NCBI RefSeq assembly: GCF_002109495.1
Contig: NZ_LVJN01000021.1
Location: 124,001-188,000 of the forward strand
DNA length: 64,000 nt
DNA from: Magnetofaba australis IT-1
GTDB taxonomy: Bacteria > Pseudomonadota > Magnetococcia > Magnetococcales > Magnetococcaceae
Direction: 5' to 3'
Shown here: in pieces, positions 1-8,847 of the stretch
Numbering within the stretch: the first letter of the stretch is position 1
Layout: every line of letters starts with the position of its first letter
The notes under the pieces: model-generated
What the model was told of the DNA's origin: nothing
Seen by the model: the letters and a program-made list of their open reading frames with translations, nothing else
Databases searched by the model: none
Made by a program: the position numbers and the translations under genes

Positions 1-342
1 CTGGCGCAGATTATTCAGGCCCACTGTCGGCGCGACGATCTGGTCTGCCGCATGGGCGGCGAGGAGTTCGCTATTGTCTTTCATGGGGCCAACCCGGACG
101 ACGCGTTCCGTTTTGTGGAGCGGCTGCGGCGGGCGTTTGCCGATACCCCCACCCTGTTTGAGAATCGTGTGATTGCCCATACGTTGAGCATCGGCTTGGC
201 GCGCTGGGCTGCGCAGGGGGATATCGATCAACTGATTCAACAGGCCGACCGCGCGCTCTACGCCGCCAAAGAGCAGGGGCGTAACCGGGTGGTGATGGTT
301 GAGACGGGGAACGCGGCGGCGGGGGCCCCGGCGCGCGCCTGA
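1..342 (+). CDS. Diguanylate cyclase (GGDEF domain), C-terminal part
   Basis: The gene enters from the left edge; the last 113 residues are visible in frame 1. The signature GGEEF (positions 52-66, preceded by CRRDDLVCRM) is the active-site A-loop of GGDEF diguanylate cyclases, which condense two GTP into c-di-GMP. The rest matches the C-terminal half of the domain, including the conserved LSIGLARW and ADRALYAAKEQGRN stretches. The protein ends a few residues after the domain with an Ala-rich tail, so any sensory domain lies outside the window. GGEEF is a catalytically competent variant. The PilZ protein at 8848-11301 could be a c-di-GMP reader in the same cell, but nothing here links them directly. 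Confidence 0.9.
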   Translation: MAQIIQAHCRRDDLVCRMGGEEFAIVFHGANPDDAFRFVERLRRAFADTPTLFENRVIAHTLSIGLARWAAQGDIDQLIQQADRALYAAKEQGRNRVVMVETGNAAAGAPARA

Positions 343-361
343 ATGGGCGGAATGCGTGCGC

Positions 362-575
362 AACCAAAACGGCACAGAACGACCAATGTTTGCGTGACGC
401 AGGCCGAGCTTGCGCTGCCTATGGGCCGCCGACTGGTCGGCGGCGGGGTCTGGGGGCCGCTGCCCCCAGCGGGTGTGGGCGGAGCCCACGGTTTGGCTGT
501 TGGGAGCTCGAGGGCGGAGCCCACGGTTTGGCTGTTGGGAGCTCGAGGGCGAAGCCCTCGATATCTTTCATCTTC
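362..575 (-). repeat. Hairpin-mosaic repeat family 1, copy A (short form)
   Basis: Begins 20 bp after the GGDEF stop codon. Modules in order: TTTGCGTGACGC end, GCCGCCGAC/GTCGGCGGC hairpin, CTGGGGGC/GCCCCCAG hairpin, a GTGGGC/GCCCAC hairpin, then two copies of a GGAGCTCGAGGGC unit ending CTCGATATCTT. The GCCCACGGTTTGGCTGTTGG segment is duplicated within it. It fills the 343-629 gap; I see no gene inside. Confidence 0.85.
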
Positions 576-629
576 AAGACTACCAATGTTCAATTTGGAA
601 ATTATCTCGGGTTTGGGAACCTCATCAGC

Positions 630-1178
630 ATGTCATTGCGCATATCAGCAGACAGCCTGCGCGGCCCGGCCATAACAACGCTCAGGCGGTTGGGGTTATT
701 GACGGCGACAGTGACCCCGTTTGCACTGCTGTTTCCCGCCACCGAGTCCATGGCCAAGATGGCGCTGATCGGCTTCCTGGTGAGCGGCATGGCGTTGACG
801 GCAATCCTGCCGCCGCTCTGGCTGCTGGGGACGCTCAACAACCACCTGCTGCAACGCCCTACGCTGCTGCCCTGGAGCCGCCGTGTGCAGCATCCGCTGT
901 TTTGGGGGGCGAACATTGGCTTAGGGGTTGGCACTGTCCTGGCCTACTCCGTCCTCTATATGGAGACAATGGGATACAACGGCCTCTACCCCAACGAGAT
1001 CTGCGCGGTGGAGTGGGCCGAGAGCTGGGCGCAGTGCAATATCCAATGGGGCGCGGCGCTGGGCTATCTCTTGTTCCCTTCGATTATGCTTGGAGCAGGG
1101 ATCTTTCTCATTGCAGCGCTGCTGTGGGCGCTGGACGCCGAGGGGCGCCATTTGCGCCGGGGGGCCGATGTCAACTGA
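630..1178 (+). CDS. Hypothetical four-TM membrane protein
   Basis: 182 residues. I chose the ATG at 630 because the same frame upstream runs through repeat copy A and translates its hairpins. Hydrophobic segments lie at about residues 21-37, 45-68, 90-112 and 140-165, so it is probably an inner-membrane protein. A Cys pair (NEICAVEWAESWAQCN) sits in the loop before the last segment and could form a disulfide on the periplasmic side. The short C-terminal tail is charged. I do not recognise a family. The ribosome-binding site is weak. It stands alone between repeat copies A and B. Confidence 0.65.
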   Translation: MSLRISADSLRGPAITTLRRLGLLTATVTPFALLFPATESMAKMALIGFLVSGMALTAILPPLWLLGTLNNHLLQRPTLLPWSRRVQHPLFWGANIGLGVGTVLAYSVLYMETMGYNGLYPNEICAVEWAESWAQCNIQWGAALGYLLFPSIMLGAGIFLIAALLWALDAEGRHLRRGADVN

Positions 1179-1182
1179 ACAG

Positions 1183-1230
1183 GAGGAATTCCGGGGAATT
1201 CCGGGGACATGCTCTTAATTAATCCGATAT
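1183..1230. repeat. GGAATTCCGGGGACA-type remnant
   Basis: The motif GGAATTCCGGGG occurs twice in direct succession and runs into GACATGCTCTTAATTAA. A related sequence lies at 22195-22262. Similar GGGGACA..CTTAATT sequences often flank IS200-like/RAYT transposase genes, but no transposase gene is present here. Confidence 0.5.
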
Positions 1231-1257
1231 TGCTTATCCCGTTTGAATACTTACAAC

Positions 1258-1665
1258 CTCTTTCCCACAAACACTTTTTGCCTTTCCCAAACTTCAAGTT
1301 TTAGAGCAGTTCGCCGTCCTGCGGACGACGGCCCTACGGGCCTGCTCACCTGCCGTTTCCCCTTTTTCCTCTGTGCTGGCTCGGCGTTCCGCGCTCCTTA
1401 TTCAACTTCCTACTGGCGCCGCCTCTGTTCTGTGGGGAAACGGCAAAAGCCACTGCCAAACCGTGGGCGCCGCCCACACCCGCTGGGGGCAGCGGCCCCC
1501 AGACGATTTGGCAGGATTGCCAAATCGGACTCGCGCAGCGAGCCCGAAGGGTGAGGGCCATGGATGGCCCGAATCACCCCGCCGCCGACCAGTCGGCGGC
1601 CAATAGTCAGCGCAAGCCCGGCCTGCGTCACGCACACATTGGTCGTTCTGCGCAGTTTTGGCGTC
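1258..1665 (+). repeat. Hairpin-mosaic repeat family 1, copy B (long form)
   Basis: Full-length copy. It starts with TTTCCCACAAACACTTTT, then the GCCGTCC/GGACGACGGC cassette hairpin, the long-range pair GCCGTTTCCCC ... GGGGAAACGGC, a GTGGGC/GCCCAC hairpin, CTGGGGGC/GCCCCCAG, an inserted segment near 1508-1575, GCCGCCGAC/GTCGGCGGC, and ends TGCGTCACGCACACATTGG. That last end lies 12 bp from the stop codon of the minus-strand gene at 1677. It accounts for most of the 1179-1676 gap. Confidence 0.85.
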
Positions 1666-1676
1666 ACATGGCGAGA

Positions 1677-2822
1677 TTACACCTGCGCGCGCCTTGCCCA
1701 GATCCGCATACTGTTCTGCCCGGGCGTCATCAACGTCTGATGCGCGGTCTCAAAATTCAGCGCAGGCGGAATGCTAAACGCCTCTCGCGCCGCCGCATCC
1801 AGCGGTTCACCGCTTTGCATGGCGACACGCATACGGCTCTCCAGATCCCCCCGTCGTCGGGTCGAGTTGGGCAGCAGATCGCTGCAATACCAGTCGTCAA
1901 TACGCCGCGTGACGCGCTTAAGCCACACCTTCTGCAGCGGATAATCCGGCATCTCAATGTTGCGCCCGGCAAACGGGCTGCGCACAGGCTCGAAGTGGTT
2001 GGTCTGCACCAGCAATCCATCCACGGAGTCGCGCACCCACGCCTCCCCGTGCAACCCCAACTCCACCACACACGCCTCATCGCGCTTGAGACCGCACAAC
2101 ACCAGAAAAACCGGCGCGCTGGAGCGCCATTGGGTGATGGCGGCGCGCGCCTCGGCGTAACTCTGGATCGCCTCATCCTCAAACAATTGACGCAGCAGCA
2201 GCAGCGGATCCAGCCCCGGCCCGATGCCCCACGCCCCCCATGGCGCATAGTGAATGGCGGCGGAAAATCCCGGCTTCATGGCGGTGAGCAGACCCGCCAT
2301 GCCCACCGCGCCCACCGCCTGAAAGCGGCGCTGGTCCTGGGCGTCGACAAAATCAAACCGCCGCGTGGCGCGACCCAGCGCGCGCGCCCCGGCCCAATCC
2401 AGCGAGCGCATGTGGCGGTTGCATCCAGCCTGCTCATCCCAAACCACCACGCTGCTGCATGCGGCGGGCGCGGCATGCGCGGCCACATAGGCGCGCTGCG
2501 CCAGTAACATCTGCCGGGGGAAGATCGCCCCATCGGCGCATTTGGCCAGCCACGCCATCTCATCGGCGTAGGGCTCCCGCGCATAGCGTTCCCCCAGCAA
2601 GCGCGCCGCCGGATAGGTGAACAGCCCCAAGGGGAAGCCGAACAGCATGGCGCGGAACTCTCCAGCCAGATGGCCCAGGTCGGCGCGGTCCGCATCGGTC
2701 AATTCCGCCCACACATCACCAGCCTGCGCCGCCTGATAGTGGATGCGGCGGACCTCCCCATCATCCAGTTCAGGATGGGGATCATTGCGCGAGGCGCGAC
2801 GCTGCGGCAGGCTTTCGAACAT
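1677..2822 (-). CDS. Ntn-hydrolase of the NAAA/choloylglycine amidohydrolase type
   Basis: 381 residues from the ATG at 2822, which has a GGAG site 8 nt upstream (tggagtggagaccgc). A longer reading from 2999 would translate repeat family 2 and is rejected. The segment AACSSVVVWDE followed by CNRHMRSLDW resembles the core of linear-amide C-N hydrolases: nucleophile Cys in C-S/T-S, then Arg and Asp in R-x-L-D-W. In Ntn hydrolases the Cys becomes N-terminal after processing; here it lies near residue 140, so a propeptide would have to be removed, as in acid ceramidase/NAAA. Further matches are an Asn-Arg-type middle region and a basic C-terminus. Substrate unknown (N-acyl amide or lactone likely). 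No signal peptide is obvious. Confidence 0.6.
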   Translation of the reverse strand: MFESLPQRRASRNDPHPELDDGEVRRIHYQAAQAGDVWAELTDADRADLGHLAGEFRAMLFGFPLGLFTYPAARLLGERYAREPYADEMAWLAKCADGAIFPRQMLLAQRAYVAAHAAPAACSSVVVWDEQAGCNRHMRSLDWAGARALGRATRRFDFVDAQDQRRFQAVGAVGMAGLLTAMKPGFSAAIHYAPWGAWGIGPGLDPLLLLRQLFEDEAIQSYAEARAAITQWRSSAPVFLVLCGLKRDEACVVELGLHGEAWVRDSVDGLLVQTNHFEPVRSPFAGRNIEMPDYPLQKVWLKRVTRRIDDWYCSDLLPNSTRRRGDLESRMRVAMQSGEPLDAAAREAFSIPPALNFETAHQTLMTPGQNSMRIWARRAQV

Positions 2823-2920
2823 GCGGTCTCCACTCCATGTTTCACGCCCCAGCCATTGGCGCAGCGGGGGGATTTGTCTATGATGGGTCGTCAAATAAGA
2901 CGATAAACTTGAGTCATTGG

Positions 2921-3045
2921 GAAGAGAAAAGAGACTGGGGCTTCGCCCCAGACCCCGACCAGGGCGCCGCCATGGACCCGGCAGGGCTTTGCCCTGCACC
3001 CACCAGGGAAATGATTTCCCTGGACCCTCGTTAGTTTTGACTCTG
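2921..3045 (+). repeat. Hairpin repeat family 2, copy 1
   Basis: Reads GAGACTGGGGCTTCGCCCCAG, then a CAGGGC-type hairpin, CCAGGGAAATGATTTCCCTGG arms, and ends CCTCGTTAGTTTTGACTCTG. The same order of modules occurs at 7559-7737 and 47205-47337. It occupies the divergent gap between the amidohydrolase and recQ. Confidence 0.8.
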
Positions 3046-3122
3046 TGCCAATTGGAACCTGACGCGCCTGTACGCAGTCAGTTTCTTGTTTAACGCGCAA
3101 CTCTCTATTTTATCGAGTTTTC

Positions 3123-4994
<1,872 letters not shown>

Positions 4995-5010
4995 TACATA
5001 TCCAAACACG

Positions 5011-5172
5011 CATTGTTTGCGTGACGTAGGCCCGGCTTGCGCTGATTATTGGCCGCCGACTGGTCGGCGGCGGGGTCTGGGGGCCGCTGCCCCCAGCGGG
5101 GTTTGGGGCAGAGCCCCAAGGTGTGGCTGTTGATCTTGGGAGCTCGAGGGCGGAGCCCTCGATATCTTCCAG
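5011..5172 (-). repeat. Hairpin-mosaic repeat family 1, copy D (short form)
   Basis: Starts 17 bp after the recQ stop codon with TTTGCGTGACG, then GCCGCCGAC/GTCGGCGGC, CTGGGGGC/GCCCCCAG, TTGGGGC/GCCCCAA and GGGCGGAGCCC, ending CTCGATATCTTCC. It occupies most of the 4995-5311 gap; the rest (5173-5311) shows no gene. Confidence 0.85.
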
Positions 5173-5311
5173 CGCCCATATGTTCACTTTTGGATGCTAG
5201 CGACTATATCTGTAATCGATCTCGGCAATATCCCCAGAGAGCATCAGAAGAACGGGCCTTTCGCCGCCAAATCGGCGCATCCCACCGGGCCTTCTGAAAG
5301 AGTCCAACGCC

Positions 5312-5608
5312 ATGTTCAGACTCCCGGATTTCTCGCTCCTCTCCTCCCTGCCAAACATCGGCGCGCTCTATAACAGCAACAAGCTGCGGCCAGAGGATAT
5401 GACCTGGGAGAACCTCTCCCTGGCGCTGCTGTTCGTGCTGGCGCTGGTGGTGGGTCTGCCGATCATTCTGGCCATCATCGTCGCGGCATACAAAACAGTC
5501 CGGGGCGAAGAGGGGCCGTCAAGGGCTTCCGAAACACCCCATGCACCGCCCCAGAACAGACGCACCGCTCAGGCGAAACGCAAACGGAAACGAAAAAGAA
5601 AGCGTTAG
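5312..5608 (+). CDS. Small single-TM protein with basic tail
   Basis: 98 residues; GAAAGAG lies about 10 nt before the ATG. After a 33-residue N-terminal part comes one strong membrane segment (LALLFVLALVVGLPIILAII). The cytoplasmic tail is rich in Pro and charged residues and ends in an alternating Lys-Arg run (KRKRKRKRKR). The layout resembles small membrane scaffolds or nucleic-acid-tethering proteins, but I recognise no family. It is separated by 151 bp from the next gene, so co-transcription is uncertain. Confidence 0.6.
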   Translation: MFRLPDFSLLSSLPNIGALYNSNKLRPEDMTWENLSLALLFVLALVVGLPIILAIIVAAYKTVRGEEGPSRASETPHAPPQNRRTAQAKRKRKRKRKR

Positions 5609-5759
5609 CGAGCGCTTCGCGCAGCCAAATATGGTGTCGACACACCCCAAACAGCGCCCGCCAGCACAACAGTATATGACTCAAACTCTTTCCCTTCGGA
5701 TGCAAACAGAGGCACACTAGAATCATCTTCCCGTCATCAACCACAGGAAACAGTCATCC

Positions 5760-6482
5760 ATGAAGACTCTGGCCATTATTCCGGCGCGCGGCGGCTCCAA
5801 GGGCCTACCGCGCAAGAACGTCCTCAAACTGCGCGGCAAACCGTTGGTGGCCTACCCCATCGCCGCCGCCATGGCCAGCGGCGCGTGTGACCGGGTCTTC
5901 GTCACCACCGATGATGCAGAGATCGCCGATGCCGCGCGCGAGGCGGGCGCCGACGTCCCCTTCCTACGCCCGGCGGATCTGGCCGCCGACGTCACCACCA
6001 TGGAGGCGACCCTGCAACAGGCGCTGGAGGCCTATGAGGCCCACACCGGTGAAACCTTTGAGATCGTGGTCTTCCTCACCCCCACCGACGTGTTCCGCGA
6101 ACCCGAATGGATCGCCAAGGCGGTGGAATTGATGAAAGCCGACCCGGCGCTGGAGTCGGCGTTTGCCGGGCGTCCGGACTTCAAGAACTACTGGGAGCCG
6201 CTGCCCGACGGCGGTTGGCAACGGGTGCGCTCCTACATGCAGGTGTATGGACAGCGTCAGGAGCGGCTGCGCAATGGCCGCGTCATCTATCGCGAAGACA
6301 CCGGCCTCACCTGCGCCACCCGCGCGTCGATCATCCGTTCAGGCCGTCGCATCGGCAACAAGGTGGAGCTGATCCCCTGCTCCCATCTGGCTGATTTGGA
6401 TATTCACACCGCCCTGGATCTGCACCTGGCCGAAGCCACCATGGCGTGGCTGGAGCAGCACCCCAACGAGGAGGTCTACTAA
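5760..6482 (+). CDS. Cytidylyltransferase of the CMP-sialic acid synthetase (NeuA) family
   Basis: 240 residues. The N-terminus carries the nucleotide-binding signature IPARGGSKGLPRKN of CMP-N-acylneuraminate and CMP-KDO synthetases, followed by VFVTTDDAEIAD and the conserved TSPTDVFR-like loop FLTPTDVFRE. These enzymes activate a nonulosonic acid with CTP to give a CMP-sugar for surface glycans. Length fits the short NeuA/PseF/LegF form without a C-terminal phosphatase domain. The stop codon overlaps the next start (TAATG), so the two are translationally coupled. The sugar cannot be read from the sequence; no neuB-type synthase is in the window. Confidence 0.85.
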   Translation: MKTLAIIPARGGSKGLPRKNVLKLRGKPLVAYPIAAAMASGACDRVFVTTDDAEIADAAREAGADVPFLRPADLAADVTTMEATLQQALEAYEAHTGETFEIVVFLTPTDVFREPEWIAKAVELMKADPALESAFAGRPDFKNYWEPLPDGGWQRVRSYMQVYGQRQERLRNGRVIYREDTGLTCATRASIIRSGRRIGNKVELIPCSHLADLDIHTALDLHLAEATMAWLEQHPNEEVY

Positions 6483-7555
6483 TGACCATGGACCATTTTC
6501 CCAAATCGCTGGACTTTGAGAACGATCCGCCGCGCAGCCTGCGCGAGGTGGCGCACTGGGCGCGCAAAATGGCCATTCCCGGCGCCTATGAGTGGCTCAA
6601 CTCCGCTGCGGGCGAAGCCACCACCTGCGAGATGAACCGCCGCTTCTTCCGCGAAACCGCCATTCGGCCCCGGGTGCTGCGCGACGTCTCCCACATCAAC
6701 ACGCGCCGCATTGTGTTGGGGCATGATCTGCGCATGCCGGTGGTGATTGCGCCCTTGGGCCACCTCACCCAGTTCCATGAAGATGGCGAAGCCGAACTGG
6801 CTGCGGGCGCCGAAGGCGAAGGCACGCTGCTGTGCATCAGCACCCAGACCCGTCTGACCCTGGAGGAGATCCGCGCCCGCGCGCCCCGCGCCGAGCTGAT
6901 TTGGCAGGTCTACTGCTACGGCGATCGCGCCTGGATCGCCGATCAGGTGGCCCAGGCCAAGGCCCACGGCGTGGTGGGCATCGCCGTGTGCGTGGATGCG
7001 CCCATTCGTCCGGTGCGCTATCTGGATCAGGAGATCCGTTACGATGGCCGCAAACATGGCCGTCGTACGCAGCCGCCGGTGATGGACACCAGCTACAACG
7101 CCCGCATCACCTGGAACGACATGGATTGGCTCAAATCCCAATGCGGCGATCTGCCGTTCCTGATCAAAGGGGTGATGACGCCGGAAGACGCCGCCTTGAG
7201 CGTGGCCCATGGCGCCGACGTGGTATGGGTCTCCAACCACGGCGGGCGGCAAATTGATTCCGGCCTGGCCACCCTGGAGGTGCTGCCGGAGATCCGTCAG
7301 GCGGTGGGCAACGACGTGACGCTGTTCTTCGACGGCGGCGTGCGCACGGCGGGCGACGTCTACAAGGCTCTGTGTCTGGGCGCCGATGTGGTGGCGCTGG
7401 GCCGATTGGCCGCCTATGGTCTGATCACCGCCGGCGCGCCGGGTGTCAAGCATGTGCTGAATCTGCTGCACACCGAGCTGGAGGCCAATCTGGCCATGAG
7501 CGGCATCGCCGACATCAACCTACTCGGCCCGCATATGGTCAAGCGCCGCTGGTAA
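6482..7555 (+). CDS. FMN-dependent alpha-hydroxy-acid dehydrogenase
   Basis: 357 residues from the ATG overlapping the previous stop codon. It has the TIM-barrel family hallmarks: APLGHLTQFHEDGE near residue 90, IWQVYCYGDR, PFLIKGVMTPEDA and the active-site loop WVSNHGGRQIDSG, in which His and Arg abstract the substrate alpha-proton and bind the carboxylate. FMN-phosphate binding is seen in FFDGGVRTAGDVYKAL and ALGRLAAYG. Relatives oxidise lactate, glycolate or mandelate. Its translational coupling to a CMP-sugar synthetase suggests a substrate in carbohydrate or acyl-modification chemistry rather than central lactate use, but that is inference. Confidence 0.9.
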   Translation: MTMDHFPKSLDFENDPPRSLREVAHWARKMAIPGAYEWLNSAAGEATTCEMNRRFFRETAIRPRVLRDVSHINTRRIVLGHDLRMPVVIAPLGHLTQFHEDGEAELAAGAEGEGTLLCISTQTRLTLEEIRARAPRAELIWQVYCYGDRAWIADQVAQAKAHGVVGIAVCVDAPIRPVRYLDQEIRYDGRKHGRRTQPPVMDTSYNARITWNDMDWLKSQCGDLPFLIKGVMTPEDAALSVAHGADVVWVSNHGGRQIDSGLATLEVLPEIRQAVGNDVTLFFDGGVRTAGDVYKALCLGADVVALGRLAAYGLITAGAPGVKHVLNLLHTELEANLAMSGIADINLLGPHMVKRRW

Positions 7556-7558
7556 GCA

Positions 7559-7737
7559 TTTGGGAACATCGGGGATGCTTTGAGAGACTGGGGCTTCGCC
7601 CCAGACCTCTGGCGCGTATTTGGAAACATCGGGGATGCTTTGAGAGACTGGGGCTTCGCCCCAGACCCCATGAGGGCGCCGCCCTGGACCCGCCAGGAGG
7701 GACGCCCTCCTGGACCTCGATTAGTTTTGCTCCGTGC
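7559..7737 (+). repeat. Hairpin repeat family 2, copy 2, with a 60-bp tandem duplication
   Basis: Begins 4 bp after the preceding stop codon. The block starting at 7561 (TGGGAACATCGGGGATGC) is repeated at 7621 with one base change, an exact 60-bp period, each time with the CTGGGGC/GCCCCAG hairpin. The second unit continues through CAGGGC-type and CCAGGAGGG/CCCTCCTGG hairpins and ends CTCGATTAGTTTTGCTCCGT. Confidence 0.85.
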
Positions 7738-7813
7738 TCTCAAGCAGATTGCATCTATGCCTCTGTTTGGGAGCACGCTATGGATGACCCACTCATCATA
7801 AAGATCCCCCTCT

Positions 7814-8803
7814 ATGCAACGCACTGCCATCATCGGAACCGGCAAAGTCGCCCACGATCACGCCCAGGCGATCCAACGCCTGGGTCATCACGTCGTGGCC
7901 GGATGCGCCTCCTCGCCCGAGTCGGCCAGTTGGCGCGCCTTTTCGGAGAAATTCCCCCAAGCCGACTACACGCCGCTGGATGATCTGCTGGCTCGTGACG
8001 ACATCGACGCTTTCGTCGTCACCGCCGCCTGGCGCGCCATGCCGGGGATGCTCCCCCGCCTGCTGGCTCACCCCAAACCGATGCTGCTGGAGAAACCCAT
8101 TGAGTTCGACGCCAAGCGTCTAGCCGCCGCCATTGATGGCGCGGGCGCGGCCATCGGCAACAAAGTAGTGGGGATGAACCGCCGCTTCTATGATCCGGTA
8201 ATCAAGCTCAAGCAGCGGTTGCAGCGCGGCGGGTTGATTCGGGCGGAGATCGTTGTGTCGGAGAATCTGGAGAATCTGGTCAAACGCTGGGGCGCAGAGA
8301 TTCTGCCCCATGTGCTGGCCTACTCCAGTTGCCATATTCTCGATGTCGCCCAATTCCTGCTGGGAACCCTGCGCCCGGCGTTTCTGCACGCCGCCGCCGC
8401 GCCCGGATTTGAGCCATTCGTCAACCTCAACGGCGCGTTGATGAGCGACGAGCATAACGCGCTGGTCTCCTTGGCGATTAATGCGTTTGAGCCCTCTGCG
8501 GTTGGGATCACCTGTGCGTTTAACGACCGCACTGTGTGGCGTCTGAATCCCATGGAGGTGCTGACTGTGTACGAGGACTACGACAAGATCGAGCCTACGG
8601 AGGAGTATCCCGTGCGGCGTTATCAACCGCGTCCCATACGCAAAGAGGTGGTCAATCTCGATTTTCGTCCCGGATTTTTGCAGCAGATGGAGGCGTTTTT
8701 GGCGGGACGCAGGGAGAGCGCCGCCACGCCGCAGAGTTTTTTGACTCTACTGGAGTGGACGGACGCGGCAAGGCGGATGGGCATCGCCGTGGCCGGGCTG
8801 TGA
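7814..8803 (+). CDS. Gfo/Idh/MocA-family NAD(P)-dependent oxidoreductase
   Basis: 329 residues. The N-terminal Rossmann fold shows AIIGTGKVAHDHAQAI (GxGxxA-type), DDIDAFVVTAAW and the family signature LLEKPIEF, where the Lys of EKP is catalytic. The C-terminal part is the alpha/beta substrate domain. These enzymes oxidise or reduce sugar hydroxyls and related polyols. It follows the CMP-sugar synthetase and FMN enzyme on the same strand, with repeat family 2 between, and probably belongs to the same glycan or carbohydrate function. The specific substrate is unknown. Confidence 0.88.
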   Translation: MQRTAIIGTGKVAHDHAQAIQRLGHHVVAGCASSPESASWRAFSEKFPQADYTPLDDLLARDDIDAFVVTAAWRAMPGMLPRLLAHPKPMLLEKPIEFDAKRLAAAIDGAGAAIGNKVVGMNRRFYDPVIKLKQRLQRGGLIRAEIVVSENLENLVKRWGAEILPHVLAYSSCHILDVAQFLLGTLRPAFLHAAAAPGFEPFVNLNGALMSDEHNALVSLAINAFEPSAVGITCAFNDRTVWRLNPMEVLTVYEDYDKIEPTEEYPVRRYQPRPIRKEVVNLDFRPGFLQQMEAFLAGRRESAATPQSFLTLLEWTDAARRMGIAVAGL

Positions 8804-8847
8804 GTTAGCCGCGCGCATTGGCGTGAGAGGGGCTCCGCACCGCCGCC

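Noticed and set aside
343-629. Upstream extension of the gene at 630 and similar frames through the hairpin repeats (e.g. at 1343-1660, 22241-22576, 48266-48700)
   Set aside because: The translations are of the repeat modules themselves and recur in several frames; they are not independent proteins.
2823-2999. Longer start for the amidohydrolase at 2999
   Set aside because: The extra residues translate repeat family 2, and a good ribosome-binding site serves the ATG at 2822.
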